Positions 53,141 to 63,900 of a stretch of DNA of 64,000 nucleotides are shown piece after piece. The first letter of the stretch is position 1. Each line of letters opens with the position of its first letter. Position numbers and translations under genes: made by a program. Source of the DNA: Roseiarcus sp963751165 (lineage in GTDB: Bacteria; Pseudomonadota; Alphaproteobacteria; Rhizobiales; Beijerinckiaceae). Below the pieces are notes generated by a model, which ran no database searches, was not told the origin of the DNA, and worked only from the letters and a program-made list of their open reading frames with translations. The stretch is taken from the NCBI GenBank assembly GCA_963751165.1, contig CAVVTP010000026.1, forward strand, positions 1 through 64,000, written 5' to 3'.

Positions 53141-54631
53141 ATGGCGAACGCGGAGACCGGATTTCCCGAGGGGCTTGCGTTCGACGACGTGCTGCTCAGG
53201 CCCGGCCACAGCACGGTGATGCCGAGCGCCGTCACTATCGCCTCCCGCCTCACGCGCTCGATCCACCTCCATCTTCCGATCGTCTCTTCGGCGATGGACA
53301 CGGTCACCGAGGCGCGGCTCGCCATCGCCATGGCGCAGGCGGGCGGGATCGGCGTCATCCACCGCAACCTCGAGCCGGCCGATCAGGCGGAGGAGGTGCG
53401 GAAGGTGAAGCGCTTCGAGAGCGGCATGGTCATTGACCCGATCACCATCTTCCCCGATGCGACGCTCGCCGACGCGCTCGCCGTCATGCGGCGGGCTTCG
53501 ATCTCCGGCATTCCGGTGGTCGAGCGTGGTCCGGATGGGAAGGGGGCGAAGCTCCTCGGCATCCTTACCAACCGCGACGTGCGCTTCGCAGATGATCCGC
53601 GTCAGCCGGTGACCGAGCTCATGACCCGCAAGGTGGTGACGGTCGGCGAGGGGGTCAGCCACGACGAGGCGCGCCGCCTCCTGCACCAGCACCGGATCGA
53701 GAAGCTGGTCGTCGTCGATGATGCCGGACGGTGCGTGGGACTGGTCACCGTCAAGGACATCGAGAAGGCGACCGCCCATCCGAACGCGGCCAAGGATTCC
53801 GACGGGCGCTTGAGGGTCGCGGCGGCCACCACGGTCGGGGACAAGGGTTTCGAGCGGGCGGAGATGCTGATGGCGGCCGGCGTCGACTGCCTCGTCGTCG
53901 ACACGGCGCACGGCCATTCGGAGCAGGTGCTGAGCCAAGTGCGGCGCATTCAGCGCGCGACCAACAAGGTCTCCGTCATCGCCGGAAACGTCGCGACCCG
54001 CGAGGGCGCCCAAGCGCTGATCGACGCGGGCGCCGATGCGATCAAGGTCGGCATCGGGCCGGGCTCGATCTGCACCACGCGGATCGTAGCCGGCGTCGGC
54101 GTGCCGCAGCTCACCGCCGTTCTCGAGGCGGCCGAAGCGGGACGGGCGGCGGACGTGCCGGTCATCGCCGACGGCGGGATCAAATATTCGGGCGACCTCG
54201 CCAAGGCGATCGCCGGCGGAGCGGATTGCGTCATGATCGGCTCGCTCCTCGCCGGAACCGACGAGAGCCCCGGGGAGGTGTTCCTCTACCAGGGCCGCTC
54301 GTACAAGAGCTATCGCGGCATGGGCTCGCTCGGCGCGATGGCGCAAGGGTCGGCCGACCGCTACTTTCAGCAGGACGTCCGCGACCAGGTAAAGCTGGTG
54401 CCGGAGGGCGTCGAGGGCCAAGTGCCGTACCGTGGGCCAGTCGGAGCGATCGTGCACCAGCTCGCCGGGGGCTTACGCGCCGCCATGGGTTATGTCGGCG
54501 CCGCGACGATCCCCGAATTCCAGGCGAAGGCCCGCTTCATGCGGATCACCAACGCGGCCCTGCGCGAAAGCCACGTCCACGACGTGGCGATCACCCGCGA
54601 GAGCCCGAATTATCACCCGACCGGGGTGTAG
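53141..54631 (+). CDS. guaB: IMP dehydrogenase
   Basis: The enzyme oxidises IMP to XMP, the first step to GMP. The 496-aa protein has the barrel plus two CBS domains inserted at about residues 95-205 (ITIFPDATLADALAVMRRASISGIPVV; VTVGEGVSHDEARRLLHQHRIEKLVVV). GIGPGSICTTRIVAGVGVPQ carries the catalytic Cys, and EGVEGQVPYRGPV the flap. I prefer the ATG at 53141, 9 nt after GAAGG, over an ATG three codons upstream. It is followed by a GST gene. Confidence 0.95.
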   Translation: MANAETGFPEGLAFDDVLLRPGHSTVMPSAVTIASRLTRSIHLHLPIVSSAMDTVTEARLAIAMAQAGGIGVIHRNLEPADQAEEVRKVKRFESGMVIDPITIFPDATLADALAVMRRASISGIPVVERGPDGKGAKLLGILTNRDVRFADDPRQPVTELMTRKVVTVGEGVSHDEARRLLHQHRIEKLVVVDDAGRCVGLVTVKDIEKATAHPNAAKDSDGRLRVAAATTVGDKGFERAEMLMAAGVDCLVVDTAHGHSEQVLSQVRRIQRATNKVSVIAGNVATREGAQALIDAGADAIKVGIGPGSICTTRIVAGVGVPQLTAVLEAAEAGRAADVPVIADGGIKYSGDLAKAIAGGADCVMIGSLLAGTDESPGEVFLYQGRSYKSYRGMGSLGAMAQGSADRYFQQDVRDQVKLVPEGVEGQVPYRGPVGAIVHQLAGGLRAAMGYVGAATIPEFQAKARFMRITNAALRESHVHDVAITRESPNYHPTGV

Positions 54632-54707
54632 AGGATGCCGACGCCGCCCTTGCGGACAGGGCCCGAAGACCGAGGTCGCAGCCCGCGCCTTGGAAAGGAG
54701 ATGCTTC

Positions 54708-55373
54708 ATGCTGACCGTCCATCACCTCAATCACTCGCGCTCGCAGCGCGTGCTCTGGATGCTGGAGGAGCTGGGGCTGCCCTATGAGATCACTTTCTAC
54801 GAACGCGATCCCGTGACCCGGCTCGCGCCGCCGGCGCTGCGGGCGGTCCATCCACTCGGCAAGTCTCCCGTCCTGGTCGACGAGGGCACGACCGTCGCCG
54901 AGACCGGCGCGATCGTCGAATACCTCGTCGACAAGAGCGGCGGGCGCCTGCGCCCGGAGGCCGGGACGCCCGAAAGGCTCCGCTGGACCTACTGGATGCA
55001 TTTCGCCGAGGGCTCGCTGATGCCGCAGCTCTTGCTCGACCTGGTGCTCACCTCGGCCCCGGGCCGCGCGCCCGAGGCGTTGCGCGAGGCTGCCAAGGCT
55101 GTGGCTGACGGCGCGCGGCAGGGCTATGTCGCGCCGAACCTGAAGAGCATGTTCGATCTCGTCGAGGCGGAGCTCGCCAAAGGCCCCTGGTTCGCGGGCG
55201 AAGAATTTTCCGCCGCCGACATCATGATGAGCTTTCCGCTCGAGGCGGCGCTTTCGCGCACCGGCGCCGGCGAGGGGCGGCCGAAGCTCGCGGCCTTTGT
55301 CGAACGCATCCACGCGCGCCCGGCCTACCGCAAGGCGCTGGCGAGGGGCGGCCCCTACGCCTATGCGAGTTGA
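54708..55373 (+). CDS. Glutathione S-transferase family protein
   Basis: The 221-aa protein has an N-terminal domain with HHLNHSRSQRVLWMLEELGLPYE, HPLGKSPVLVDEG (cis-Pro) and ETGAIVEYLVDK, then a helical domain. It resembles bacterial GSTs of the YfcG/GstB groups more than the GST at 42563. GGAAAGGAG lies 7 nt before the ATG. It starts 77 nt after guaB and may be co-transcribed with it. Confidence 0.9.
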   Translation: MLTVHHLNHSRSQRVLWMLEELGLPYEITFYERDPVTRLAPPALRAVHPLGKSPVLVDEGTTVAETGAIVEYLVDKSGGRLRPEAGTPERLRWTYWMHFAEGSLMPQLLLDLVLTSAPGRAPEALREAAKAVADGARQGYVAPNLKSMFDLVEAELAKGPWFAGEEFSAADIMMSFPLEAALSRTGAGEGRPKLAAFVERIHARPAYRKALARGGPYAYAS

Positions 55374-55556
55374 GCGGACGCTTTTCGATAAACGGCTCGG
55401 CTGCAAGCCGTCCGAATTGACTCGAATTTTTCTGACATGTTAGCTCTTGCGTGTCAGAGCCGCGGCAGCCCTCGCCCCGCGGCCGCAACAACCACAAAAC
55501 GGTCTGCCCCCTTGAGAGCCGCCGCTTGCGAGGGAATCATCCTTGGGAGGAAATCG

Positions 55557-56576
55557 ATGAGCCGCAACGTCTCCATACTCGCCCTGTGCGCCGCCGGCGT
55601 CCTGCTCGCCGGGTCCGCCGAGGCGGACACCAGCAAGATGAAAATCGCCTTTTCCAACAACTACGCCGGCAATTCCTGGCGGCAGGCGATGCTGAAGAGC
55701 TACGACATCGTCAGCAAGAAGGCGGTCAAGGACGGCGTCGTCGGGGCCGCGGACGTGTTCACCACCGCCGACAAGGAAGTGCCGACGCAGGCGGCGCAGA
55801 TCCAGAACCTGATCCTGCAGGGCTACAACGCCATCGTGATCAACGCGGCCTCGCCCGACGCCCTGAACGGCGCGATCAAGCAGGCCTGCGACGCGGGCAT
55901 CGTCGTCGTCTCGTTCGACGGCATCGTCACCGCGCCCTGCGCCTATCGCGTCGTCGTCGACTTCAAGGACTATGGCAAGGAGGAAGTCGATCACATGGCG
56001 AAGTTCCAGCCGAAGGGCGGCAACCTGCTCGAGATCCGCGGCCTCGCCGGCACTTCGATCGACGACGCCATCCATGCCGGCATTCTCGAGGGGTTGAAGG
56101 AGCATCCCGAATTCAAGATCGTCTCCTCCGTCACCGGCGACTGGGACCAGACGACGGCGCAGAAAGCGGTCGCTACCGTGCTGCCCTCGCTGCCGCCGAT
56201 CATCGGCGTCGTCGACCAGGGCGGCGACGGTTATGGCGCGGCGCAGGCGTTCGCCGCCGCTGGCAAGCCGCGTCCGACGATCATCATGGGCAACCGCCAG
56301 GACGAGCTCCAATGGTGGAAGGAGCAGAAGGAGAAGGACGGCTACGTGACCTGGTCGGCCTCGATCGCGCCGGGCGTCTCGACGCTCGCCTTCTGGGTGG
56401 CGCAGCAAGTGCTGGACGGCAACAAGAAGATCCCGCACGACCTCACCGTGCCGTACCTCGCGTTCGACCAGAACGACTTCGAAGCCGAACTGCCGAAGAT
56501 TCCGAAGGGCGGCGTCGCGAGCCACGAATACACTCAGGCCGACGCGATCGCCGCCATCAAGGCGAACATGAAGTAG
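55557..56576 (+). CDS. Sugar-type ABC transporter substrate-binding protein
   Basis: The 339-aa protein has a Sec signal peptide (residues 1-22) and a periplasmic-binding-protein-like (PBP1/RbsB) fold: KIAFSNNYAGNSWRQAMLKSY, QNLILQGYNAIVINAASPDALNGAIKQACDAGIVVVSFD, and GVVDQGGDGYGAAQAF. GGGAGGAAA precedes the ATG. It opens a four-gene importer operon with the ATPase and two permeases. The family covers pentoses, hexoses, polyols and autoinducer-2, so the ligand cannot be named. Confidence 0.88.
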   Translation: MSRNVSILALCAAGVLLAGSAEADTSKMKIAFSNNYAGNSWRQAMLKSYDIVSKKAVKDGVVGAADVFTTADKEVPTQAAQIQNLILQGYNAIVINAASPDALNGAIKQACDAGIVVVSFDGIVTAPCAYRVVVDFKDYGKEEVDHMAKFQPKGGNLLEIRGLAGTSIDDAIHAGILEGLKEHPEFKIVSSVTGDWDQTTAQKAVATVLPSLPPIIGVVDQGGDGYGAAQAFAAAGKPRPTIIMGNRQDELQWWKEQKEKDGYVTWSASIAPGVSTLAFWVAQQVLDGNKKIPHDLTVPYLAFDQNDFEAELPKIPKGGVASHEYTQADAIAAIKANMK

Positions 56577-56622
56577 GCGAAAGGCGAGGCGGTCGGGTCG
56601 CGCGCTCGGGGACCAACGAACC

Positions 56623-58092
56623 ATGGCGGGCGGCGGCGCTTCTCTCGTCGACTTCAAAGGCGTGGAGAAATCCTACGGCGCTGTCCGGGCTCTGGACGGC
56701 GTCGATTTTTCGGTCCGTGAAGGCGAATGCGTCGGAGTCGTCGGCCATAACGGCGCCGGCAAGTCGACCTTGATGCATGTCCTGAACGGCGGGGTGACGC
56801 CGGACCACGGTCGGTTGGTTGTCGCGGGCGAGGAACAACGGGGCTGGTCGCCCGCGCGCGCCAAAGCGCTCGGGCTGCGCCCAGTTTACCAGGAACTCTC
56901 GCTCTGCCCGAACCTGACTGTCGCCGAGAACGCGCGAATTGTCCATGTGTCGATCCGGGGGTTCGGCTGGCGCAAGCGGGCGGCGGGGCTCATACGCGAC
57001 AAGCTCGACGAGATCTTTCCAGGCCACGGCGTAGAGCCTTTCGATCTCGTACAAGAGCTGTCGATCGGCCGGCGGCAGATGGTCGAAATCGCGCGCGCCT
57101 TCAGCGTCACCGTGGGGCGGCAGGCGCGCCTCGTCGTCCTCGACGAGCCGACTTCCGCGCTCGACGCGCACACAGCCGGGCAATTGCTCGCCCACGTGCG
57201 CCAGGCGGTCAGATCGGGCGTGAGCACTGTGCTCATCTCCCATATTCTCGGCGAGGTCCTCGATACCTGCGACCGCATCGTCGTGATGCGCGACGGCAAG
57301 GTCGTCGCCGAAGACGCGTCGCGCAATCTGAGCCGGGCGAAGCTCGTCGCCGCGATGGGCGGAGTCGATAGCCCCGGCGTTGATCCGGGTTTCGTGCTCA
57401 GGCCCGTCGGCGAGCGGCCGATCTGCATTCGCCTGCGGCCGGAGCGGCAGGCGGACGACCGCGAGATCGTGGTCCATGAAGGCGAGATCGTCGGCCTCGC
57501 GGGGCTCGCCGGCCACGGCCAGACCGAGTTTCTCCTTGCGGCTTTCGAGGCTGCGTCGCGCCGTCGCTCTGCCGGAATCGTGAAAGGCCCGGTCGCCCTG
57601 GTCGCCGGCGACCGGGCTTCGGACGGCGTCTTTCCGCAATGGTCGATCGCGCAAAACATCGGCGTGAGGTCGCTCCGCCGGCTGCGGACAGGCCCGCTGA
57701 TCTCGCCGCGCCTCGAGACGAAGCTCGCTGACGCCTGGCGCCAGCGGATCCGGATTCGCACGCCCGACGTCGGCAACAACATCCTGTCGCTTTCGGGCGG
57801 CAACCAGCAAAAGGCGCTGTTTGCGCGCGCGCTCGCCTCCGACGCGCGCGTCGTGCTGATGGACGACCCGATGCGCGGCGTCGACTACGGCACCAAGATC
57901 GAGGTCTACGACCTGATCCGCGCCGAGGCCGCCTCGGGCCGGACTTTCCTCTGGTACACGACCGAGACGGAGGAGCTGAAGAACTGCGACCGGGCCTACA
58001 TCTTCCGCAACCGCGCGGTGGTGGCCGAGCTGACCCGCGACGAGCTGACGGAGGAACGCGTCATTCAGTCCTCTTTCGCCGGCGCGGCCTGA
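56623..58092 (+). CDS. Sugar-type ABC transporter ATPase (RbsA-like, two domains)
   Basis: The 489-aa protein has two ABC domains. The first is complete: Walker A GHNGAGKST at about residues 43-51, Q loop PVYQELSLCPNL, signature LSIGRRQMVEIARAF and Walker B LVVLDEPTSALD. The second has the degenerate P loop GLAGHGQTEFL usual for this family, but an intact LSGGNQQKALFARAL signature. It should power the two permeases encoded directly downstream, with the permease start only 1 nt after its stop codon. Confidence 0.9.
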   Translation: MAGGGASLVDFKGVEKSYGAVRALDGVDFSVREGECVGVVGHNGAGKSTLMHVLNGGVTPDHGRLVVAGEEQRGWSPARAKALGLRPVYQELSLCPNLTVAENARIVHVSIRGFGWRKRAAGLIRDKLDEIFPGHGVEPFDLVQELSIGRRQMVEIARAFSVTVGRQARLVVLDEPTSALDAHTAGQLLAHVRQAVRSGVSTVLISHILGEVLDTCDRIVVMRDGKVVAEDASRNLSRAKLVAAMGGVDSPGVDPGFVLRPVGERPICIRLRPERQADDREIVVHEGEIVGLAGLAGHGQTEFLLAAFEAASRRRSAGIVKGPVALVAGDRASDGVFPQWSIAQNIGVRSLRRLRTGPLISPRLETKLADAWRQRIRIRTPDVGNNILSLSGGNQQKALFARALASDARVVLMDDPMRGVDYGTKIEVYDLIRAEAASGRTFLWYTTETEELKNCDRAYIFRNRAVVAELTRDELTEERVIQSSFAGAA

Positions 58093-58093
58093 G

Positions 58094-59065
58094 ATGAGCG
58101 TCGCGGCTTCGGCGTCCGATCTCGCAAGCGGGGCTGATCTCAGGCGGAGGCTGCGGGCGGCGCTGCCGGCCCTGTCGCTGGCTCTCGTCGTCGCGGCGAT
58201 CGCCTGGTTGAACCCGCGCGCCATCAGCTACTTCGGCTTCACGCTGATGCTGAACCTGGCGATCCCGATCGCGCTCGCCACGGTCGCGCAGATGTTCGTC
58301 ATCGCCGGCAACGACCTCGACCTGTCGATCGGCACCTTCGTCGGCTTCGTCTGCTGCGTCTCGGCGACCTGGCTGCACGACGAGCCGGCGCTCGGGGTGC
58401 TCGCGCTTCTCGGCTGCGTCGCTGTCTACGCCGCGCTCGGCGCCCTGATCTTCTTGCGCAACCTGCCCTCGATCGTGGTGACGCTCGGCATGAGCTTCGT
58501 CTGGCAGGGCCTGGCGATCCTGCTCTTGCCGAAGCCGGGCGGAACGGCGCCCGCCTGGCTGCAGGCGATCATGGGCGTCAAGCCGCCCTTCGTCCCGTTT
58601 CCGATCGTCGCCGCCGTCCTCATTGCCGGGATCGCATGGTTCGGGCTGATGCGGACCTCGTACGGCTCGATCCTTCGCGGCTCCGGCGGCAACGCGATCG
58701 CCATCGAGCGCGCCGGCTGGTCGCTGCTGAAAGCCAAGGCGGCTTTGTTCGCGCTGGCCGGATTGTTCGGCGTGCTGTCAGGAATGGCGCTCGTCGGCAT
58801 CACCACCTCGGCCGACGCCAATATCGGCAACGGCTACACCCTGCTGTCGATCGCCGGCGTCATCCTCGGGGGCGGCGAGTTCGTCGGCGGAAAAGTGTCG
58901 CCGATCGGCGCGGTGATCGGCGCGCTGACGATGGCGATGGCGGCCTCGCCGCTTCTCACCTTTATGCGCATTCCGCCGGACTGGCAGGTCGCCGCCAACG
59001 GGGCGATCCTCATCATCGTTCTCGCCGCCCGTGTTCTGATCAGCCGAAGCGGTGCCGCGCGATGA
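58094..59065 (+). CDS. Sugar-type ABC transporter permease 1
   Basis: The 323-aa membrane protein has about eight to ten hydrophobic segments and the RbsC-family motifs VAQMFVIAGNDLDLSIGTFVGF at about residues 64-85 and GNGYTLLSIAGVILGGGEFVGGKVS near 250. Together with permease 2 it forms the translocation channel. Its stop codon overlaps the start of permease 2 (ATGA). Confidence 0.88.
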   Translation: MSVAASASDLASGADLRRRLRAALPALSLALVVAAIAWLNPRAISYFGFTLMLNLAIPIALATVAQMFVIAGNDLDLSIGTFVGFVCCVSATWLHDEPALGVLALLGCVAVYAALGALIFLRNLPSIVVTLGMSFVWQGLAILLLPKPGGTAPAWLQAIMGVKPPFVPFPIVAAVLIAGIAWFGLMRTSYGSILRGSGGNAIAIERAGWSLLKAKAALFALAGLFGVLSGMALVGITTSADANIGNGYTLLSIAGVILGGGEFVGGKVSPIGAVIGALTMAMAASPLLTFMRIPPDWQVAANGAILIIVLAARVLISRSGAAR

Positions 59066-60003
59066 CGAATGCGCTTGCCGCCAGGCCCTGGGTCTGGTCG
59101 TTCCTCGGGGCCTTCGTCGTCTGGCTCGCGGCGGTCGCCTTCACCGGCGGTCACGGCGGCGGCGGCATGCTGACCGCCGCGCTCTCGCTTGCGGTGTTCA
59201 CCGTGATCGTCGGCGTGGGGCAGATGTTCGTCATCACGCTCGGGCCCGGCAATGTCGACCTGTCGCTGCCCGCCAATATCGGACTGGCGAGCGCAGTCGC
59301 GATGAAAACCATGGGCGGCGACAATTCCCTGGTCGCCGTCGGCCTCGTCGCCGCGCTCGGCTGCGGGCTCGCCGTCGGCGTCGCCAATTATCTCCTGATC
59401 CGGGCGCTTCGCATCCCGCCGATCATCGCCACCCTATCGGCGAGCTTCATCATCCAGTCGATCGACATCTCCTATGGCCGCGGCCTGCAAATCAAGCCGC
59501 CGCCCGGCTTCGCCGACTTCACCAACATCGTGTTGGGCGGCGTCCCGCTGCTGGCGATCCTGACCGCGCTGTTCGCATTCGGGGCGAATATCGCGCTTCA
59601 TCGCACGATCTGGGGCCGCTCCGTCCTGGCGATCGGGCAGAACATCCGCGCAGCCCGCCTCGCGGGCGTCAAGGTCGAGCCGGTGCGCTTCGCGACCTAC
59701 GCGCTCTGCGGCGCCCTCGGGGGCCTCGATGGCGCGCTGCTCGCCGGTTACTTCCGCGGCGCCAACGTCGAAATCGGCAACGAATATCTCCTGGCTTCGA
59801 TCGCGGTCGTCGTGATCGGCGGCACTTCGGTGTCGGGCGGCAAGGCCAACCTTCCCGGCGTCTGGGGCGGGGCGCTGTTCCTCGTGCTCTTGCTCACCAT
59901 GCTGAACACGTTTGGGGTCAGCGCAGGCGTGCGGCTTTTGGCGACTGGGCTCATCATCGTCGCGGTGATCACGGCGGCGGGCGGGGAAAAGCGGGCGCGG
60001 TGA
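59062..60003 (+). CDS. Sugar-type ABC transporter permease 2
   Basis: The 313-aa RbsC-like permease has VGVGQMFVITLGPGNVDLSLPANIGLA and IGNEYLLASIAVVVIGGTSVSGGKANLPGVWGG, the two conserved family segments. The start ATG overlaps the previous stop by 4 nt. A short fragment resembling its NVEIG...VVVIGGTSVSGG segment occurs again at 60357-60462. Confidence 0.88.
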   Translation: MTNALAARPWVWSFLGAFVVWLAAVAFTGGHGGGGMLTAALSLAVFTVIVGVGQMFVITLGPGNVDLSLPANIGLASAVAMKTMGGDNSLVAVGLVAALGCGLAVGVANYLLIRALRIPPIIATLSASFIIQSIDISYGRGLQIKPPPGFADFTNIVLGGVPLLAILTALFAFGANIALHRTIWGRSVLAIGQNIRAARLAGVKVEPVRFATYALCGALGGLDGALLAGYFRGANVEIGNEYLLASIAVVVIGGTSVSGGKANLPGVWGGALFLVLLLTMLNTFGVSAGVRLLATGLIIVAVITAAGGEKRAR

Positions 60004-60071
60004 CTCTTCCGCCTGATTTACTGCAGCGTTCGGGGTGGACGCCGCAGTCAACCGTCTCGTTTCAATCTCGT

Positions 60072-60273
60072 TTATTCCCGGTTTTCGAGCTCTGACTCGG
60101 AGATCGAGGAAAACGCCCGAGTGATCAAACGAGGCGCATCGGCGGCACGACCCTGAACGAGTTCGGGCAGTCGCACGAAGCCGTGTGTCGCGTAGAATCT
60201 CGCCGCCTTTTCATCCAGGGCGTCAACGACGACCATCGCGGACCCACCGTATCCGCGCTCTCGAAAGATCGTT
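60072..60273 (-). pseudogene. GNAT acetyltransferase C-terminal remnant
   Basis: One minus-strand frame reads IFRERGYGGSAMVVVDALDE, then KAARFYATHGFVRLPELVQG and ends at a TAA at 60072. This is the C-terminal half of a GNAT domain (the VVDALDEKAARFYxxHGF motif is frequent in TacT-like toxins). The acetyl-CoA-binding motif and N terminus are missing upstream, so it is dead. Confidence 0.7.
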
Positions 60274-60356
60274 CAAGAGCGGCCCGCCAGCAGAATTGAG
60301 CCGAGCCGCGGCCCTTGACGCCCCGATCGCGACGGCCAACCGGCCGATCGCGCCGC

Positions 60357-60462
60357 GCCTCACTCGCACGGGAGGCCAATGTCGACATCGGCGACGAATG
60401 TCCCTTGAACTCGATCGCAGTCGTCGTCATCGGCGGCACGTCAGTGTCGGGCGGCACGGCGG
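60357..60462 (+). pseudogene. Fragment of an RbsC-like permease gene
   Basis: The plus strand encodes REANVDIGDECPLNSIAVVVIGGTSVSGGTA, which matches RGANVEIGNEYLLASIAVVVIGGTSVSGGKA of the permease ending at 60003. The reading frame stops soon after. It is a partial duplication or the scar of a second permease gene. Confidence 0.7.
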
Positions 60463-60620
60463 CGAGACGACAGAACCGGTGCGCCTGGGAGTAGGGGTAG
60501 GGAGATAGCAGCCCAACTTATCCCTTGCAAACGGGATCATTTTGTTGCAGCTTCTATTTGAAAATTAATTTAGAGATTTGCCGCGGTCGAGTTGATTGGC
60601 CTAAAAAGGGGGGATCCAGC

Positions 60621-60857
60621 ATGAGAAAGAGCATGCGCCCGCTGTTTTGGACCGAAGCGGGGCTTGGAAGCCTCACCGGCATACTAGCGCTGATCACTCC
60701 TGTCTTTCCCGATTGGATTGAGTTCATCTCGGGCTGGGACCCCGATCAGCATGACGGGACGGTCGAGTCCTGGATCGTTATCGGCCTCTTCGTTCTCACC
60801 CTGATTTTTTTCGGATCTGCGATTGCGGAGTGGCGGCGGACGCCCGCCTCGGCCTGA
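60621..60857 (+). CDS. Small membrane protein, 78 aa
   Basis: GGGGGGATCC precedes the ATG at 60621. Two transmembrane helices (about residues 9-27 and 49-66) flank a charged loop, DWIEFISGWDPDQHDGTVE, and a short basic tail follows. The loop makes a hairpin with the DPDQHDG segment on one side of the membrane. Small two-helix proteins of this kind are common and uncharacterised. It lies 109 nt upstream of the large Asp-box gene. Confidence 0.65.
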   Translation: MRKSMRPLFWTEAGLGSLTGILALITPVFPDWIEFISGWDPDQHDGTVESWIVIGLFVLTLIFFGSAIAEWRRTPASA

Positions 60858-60966
60858 CGGGCGCGCGTCCCGACCGCCGAGGAGTGCGCCTCAGCCTGGA
60901 CAGCGAATTGATTGTCGCGCCGCTCTTCGTTGGAGCGCGCTTCTCCTTTGAAAAGGGAGGTCGACC

Positions 60967-63900
60967 ATGGGCAACATTCAGGTCACCCACGACAACAGTC
61001 TCAACAACGCGCGCAGCGAATTGAACCTCGCGATCAACCCGAACAATCCGCTTCAGGTTGTCGGCGCGTCCAAAAAATTCGCAAATATAGAAACCTATAA
61101 CTTCACGCTTGCGACCTCTTACTCGGAGGATGGCGGGAAGACCTGGCATGATTCGGCGGCGCTCGCCATGCCCGGCTTCACTGTCATGACGGATCCGACG
61201 CTTGCCTGGGACGAGATCGGCAACGTCTATATCGTCGGACTTACCGGCACCCTCGGCACGACGCCACCCGTGTTCCAGACGATCGGGATGGTGGTCTACA
61301 AATCGACGGACGGCGGTAAGACCTGGAGCCCGCCGAAGTCCATTCACAACGATCCCAGCGACGACAAGCAGTGGGCGGCGGGAGACACGAACCCTTCGAG
61401 CCCCTACCACGGCAACGTCTACGCCGTGTGGGACTTCAACGGCGGCATGGCTTTCGCGCGCACGAAGGATCACGGCGCGACTTGGATCGGCGCCGGCTCG
61501 GCCGCCGCGGGCTCCTCGATCCTGACCGGCACCGTCTATCCGGAGATCGACGTGTCCGCCGATGGCACGATCTACATCGCCTCGCTCGGCGACGCGGAGA
61601 TCGCCCTCCTTGTGTCCTTCGATGGCGGCGAGACCTTCCAGCAGACGGCGACCCCGCCGGCGAGCGGGATTACGACGATCCAATCCGTCATTCCTCCGAC
61701 CGACTCCGGCTTTCCGGTCCTGCCCGGCGGCAAATTCCGCGTCCTCACCGATCCGACAGCCTGCTCCAACGGTCCGACCGTTTATGTAGCCTGGGCCGAT
61801 TATCGCGAAGGCATTTCGCGCATCTATTACGCGCTCTCGAACGACGCGGGCGCGACCTGGGTGACGCCACCGTCAGGACAGCCGCTGCTGACCGCTCCGC
61901 CGCCGAACTTCCAGCATTTTCACCCCCAGATCGTCGTCGATCCGAACGGCGTGGTCGGGTGCACCTATTACGAATTCGGTCTCAAGCCTTCTCAGTATCT
62001 GATCGACGTCATCATCTCCCAGTCGTTCGACAAGGGAGCGTCGTTCGATTACTTCGTGGTGACCGACAAACCATGGAATCCGGCGATCGATGCTCCGCTG
62101 GCCGAGGCTTTCCCCGATACGACGTTCATCGGCGACTATTTCGGACTCGACGCCAATATCCAGGGATTCATTCCGCTCTGGACCGACACCCGCACCGGCA
62201 TTCAGGAGCTGTGGACCGCGATCGTCCCGGAGAAAGGCTGCGAGTTCGTCATCAACCGCAGCACGATGGGCCAGAACGAGGTCGATGCGCTGCGGAAGCT
62301 CGAAGGCGGCGATGCGCTGGTCAAGGACGCGTTCCGCGTGGTCGTCGACGGATTCGACGCGGCGACGATTGGCGCTAACAATCCCTCGTCGGTCCTGAAC
62401 GTCGCGTCGCCCATTTCAGGGATGACCGTCAACTGCACCGGCAACGCGTCGTCCAGCGGCGGCTATGGGCCGGGCCCCCAGCGTTTCACCTTTTTCTACA
62501 ACCTGGATTTCGGCACGAATCCGAACGACCCCGCCTTCAGCTTCAGCACGACCACGGAGACGATCACCTTCAGCGTCGCCGTGGCCGGCGTGTCGGCCAG
62601 CGGGCAAATCGAACTCATCAAACAACCCGACCCGTACCTTCTGCACGGCGACCCGCCGTGGCTCAGCATCGACCTACGCGTGTTCGTCGCCCGACCCAAC
62701 GACAATAAGGCCGGGGTCGTGCTGGGTTCGGACCCCAACCACTTCATTCAGCATGTCGCCAAGGCGCTGACCGACTCCCCGACGGGAAGCCAGACCTTCG
62801 ACGATCCGGCCGTTTTCCCATCTGACGAACAGGGCTCGGCCCTCTATCTCACCCCCAAGGACGAAAATCAGGTTCCTGTCTTCAACTTCGGCCTTGCTCG
62901 CGTGCGCTACAACGGGCTGATCGGCGCCTCGACCGTCCGGGTGTTTTTCCGCCTGTTCGCGGCCCAGTCAACCACGGGCATATTCGACTATCCCCCCGGA
63001 GAGCAGTACCGCCGCGCGACCAATCCCCAGGGCCAGCCGATCCCGCTCGCCGGGGTGATCGGCCCCGACTATGTGACCATCCCGTTTTTCGCCCTGCCGC
63101 GGGTCGACACGACCCTGCACTCGATGGCGACCCAGCATGACACGCGCACGGCTTCCGGCGTCGTGCTTGGCAACATTCAGAATATCAGCGGCAATGCGAC
63201 CGGCGCCGAGGTCGACACCTTTTTCGGCTGCTGGCTGGACATCAATCAGTCGACCAACGTTCTGCCGATCCATGCCGACCCGAGCAACCTCGACGGGCCG
63301 TTCACGAGTTCGAACAATCCGCCTCTGCCGATCAATCAGGCGATGATGCGCGCCCCCCACCAGTGCCTTGTCGCCGAAATCGCCTTCGACCCGGTCGCCA
63401 TCCCGCATGGCGGCGATCCGTCGAACTCGGACAAGCTCGCCCAACGCAACATCGCCTGGAGCGGCGTCGGTTCGGCCGCCGCCGTCACGACCTTCGAGAT
63501 TCGTCCAACGCCGGCGGCGCTGCCCGAAGGCGAGCAGCCGGACGAACTGATGATCGACTGGGGCTCGACGCCTGTCGGAAGCGTCGCGTCGATCTATCTG
63601 CCGGGGACTGGCTCGGACGCGGTCATGGCGATGGCCTCGCGCATGTACTTGCGCAACCCTCTCACCCGGGTCGACGAGCACACCGTGAAGTGCCGCGCCG
63701 TCGGCGTAACCTATGTGCCCGTGCCGCCTGGCGCGGGATCCAACTACGCAGGGCTTCTTTCCATCGAAACGCCGCTCTCGATGCGGCGCGGACGGACGCA
63801 TACGGTCGTCATCCGCCAGGTGACCAACGCGTCTGGATACGCCGCCGTCGGCGATCCTGTCGGCCTACGCGGGCCCCAGAGCCGCGGCCGCGCCCGCGCC

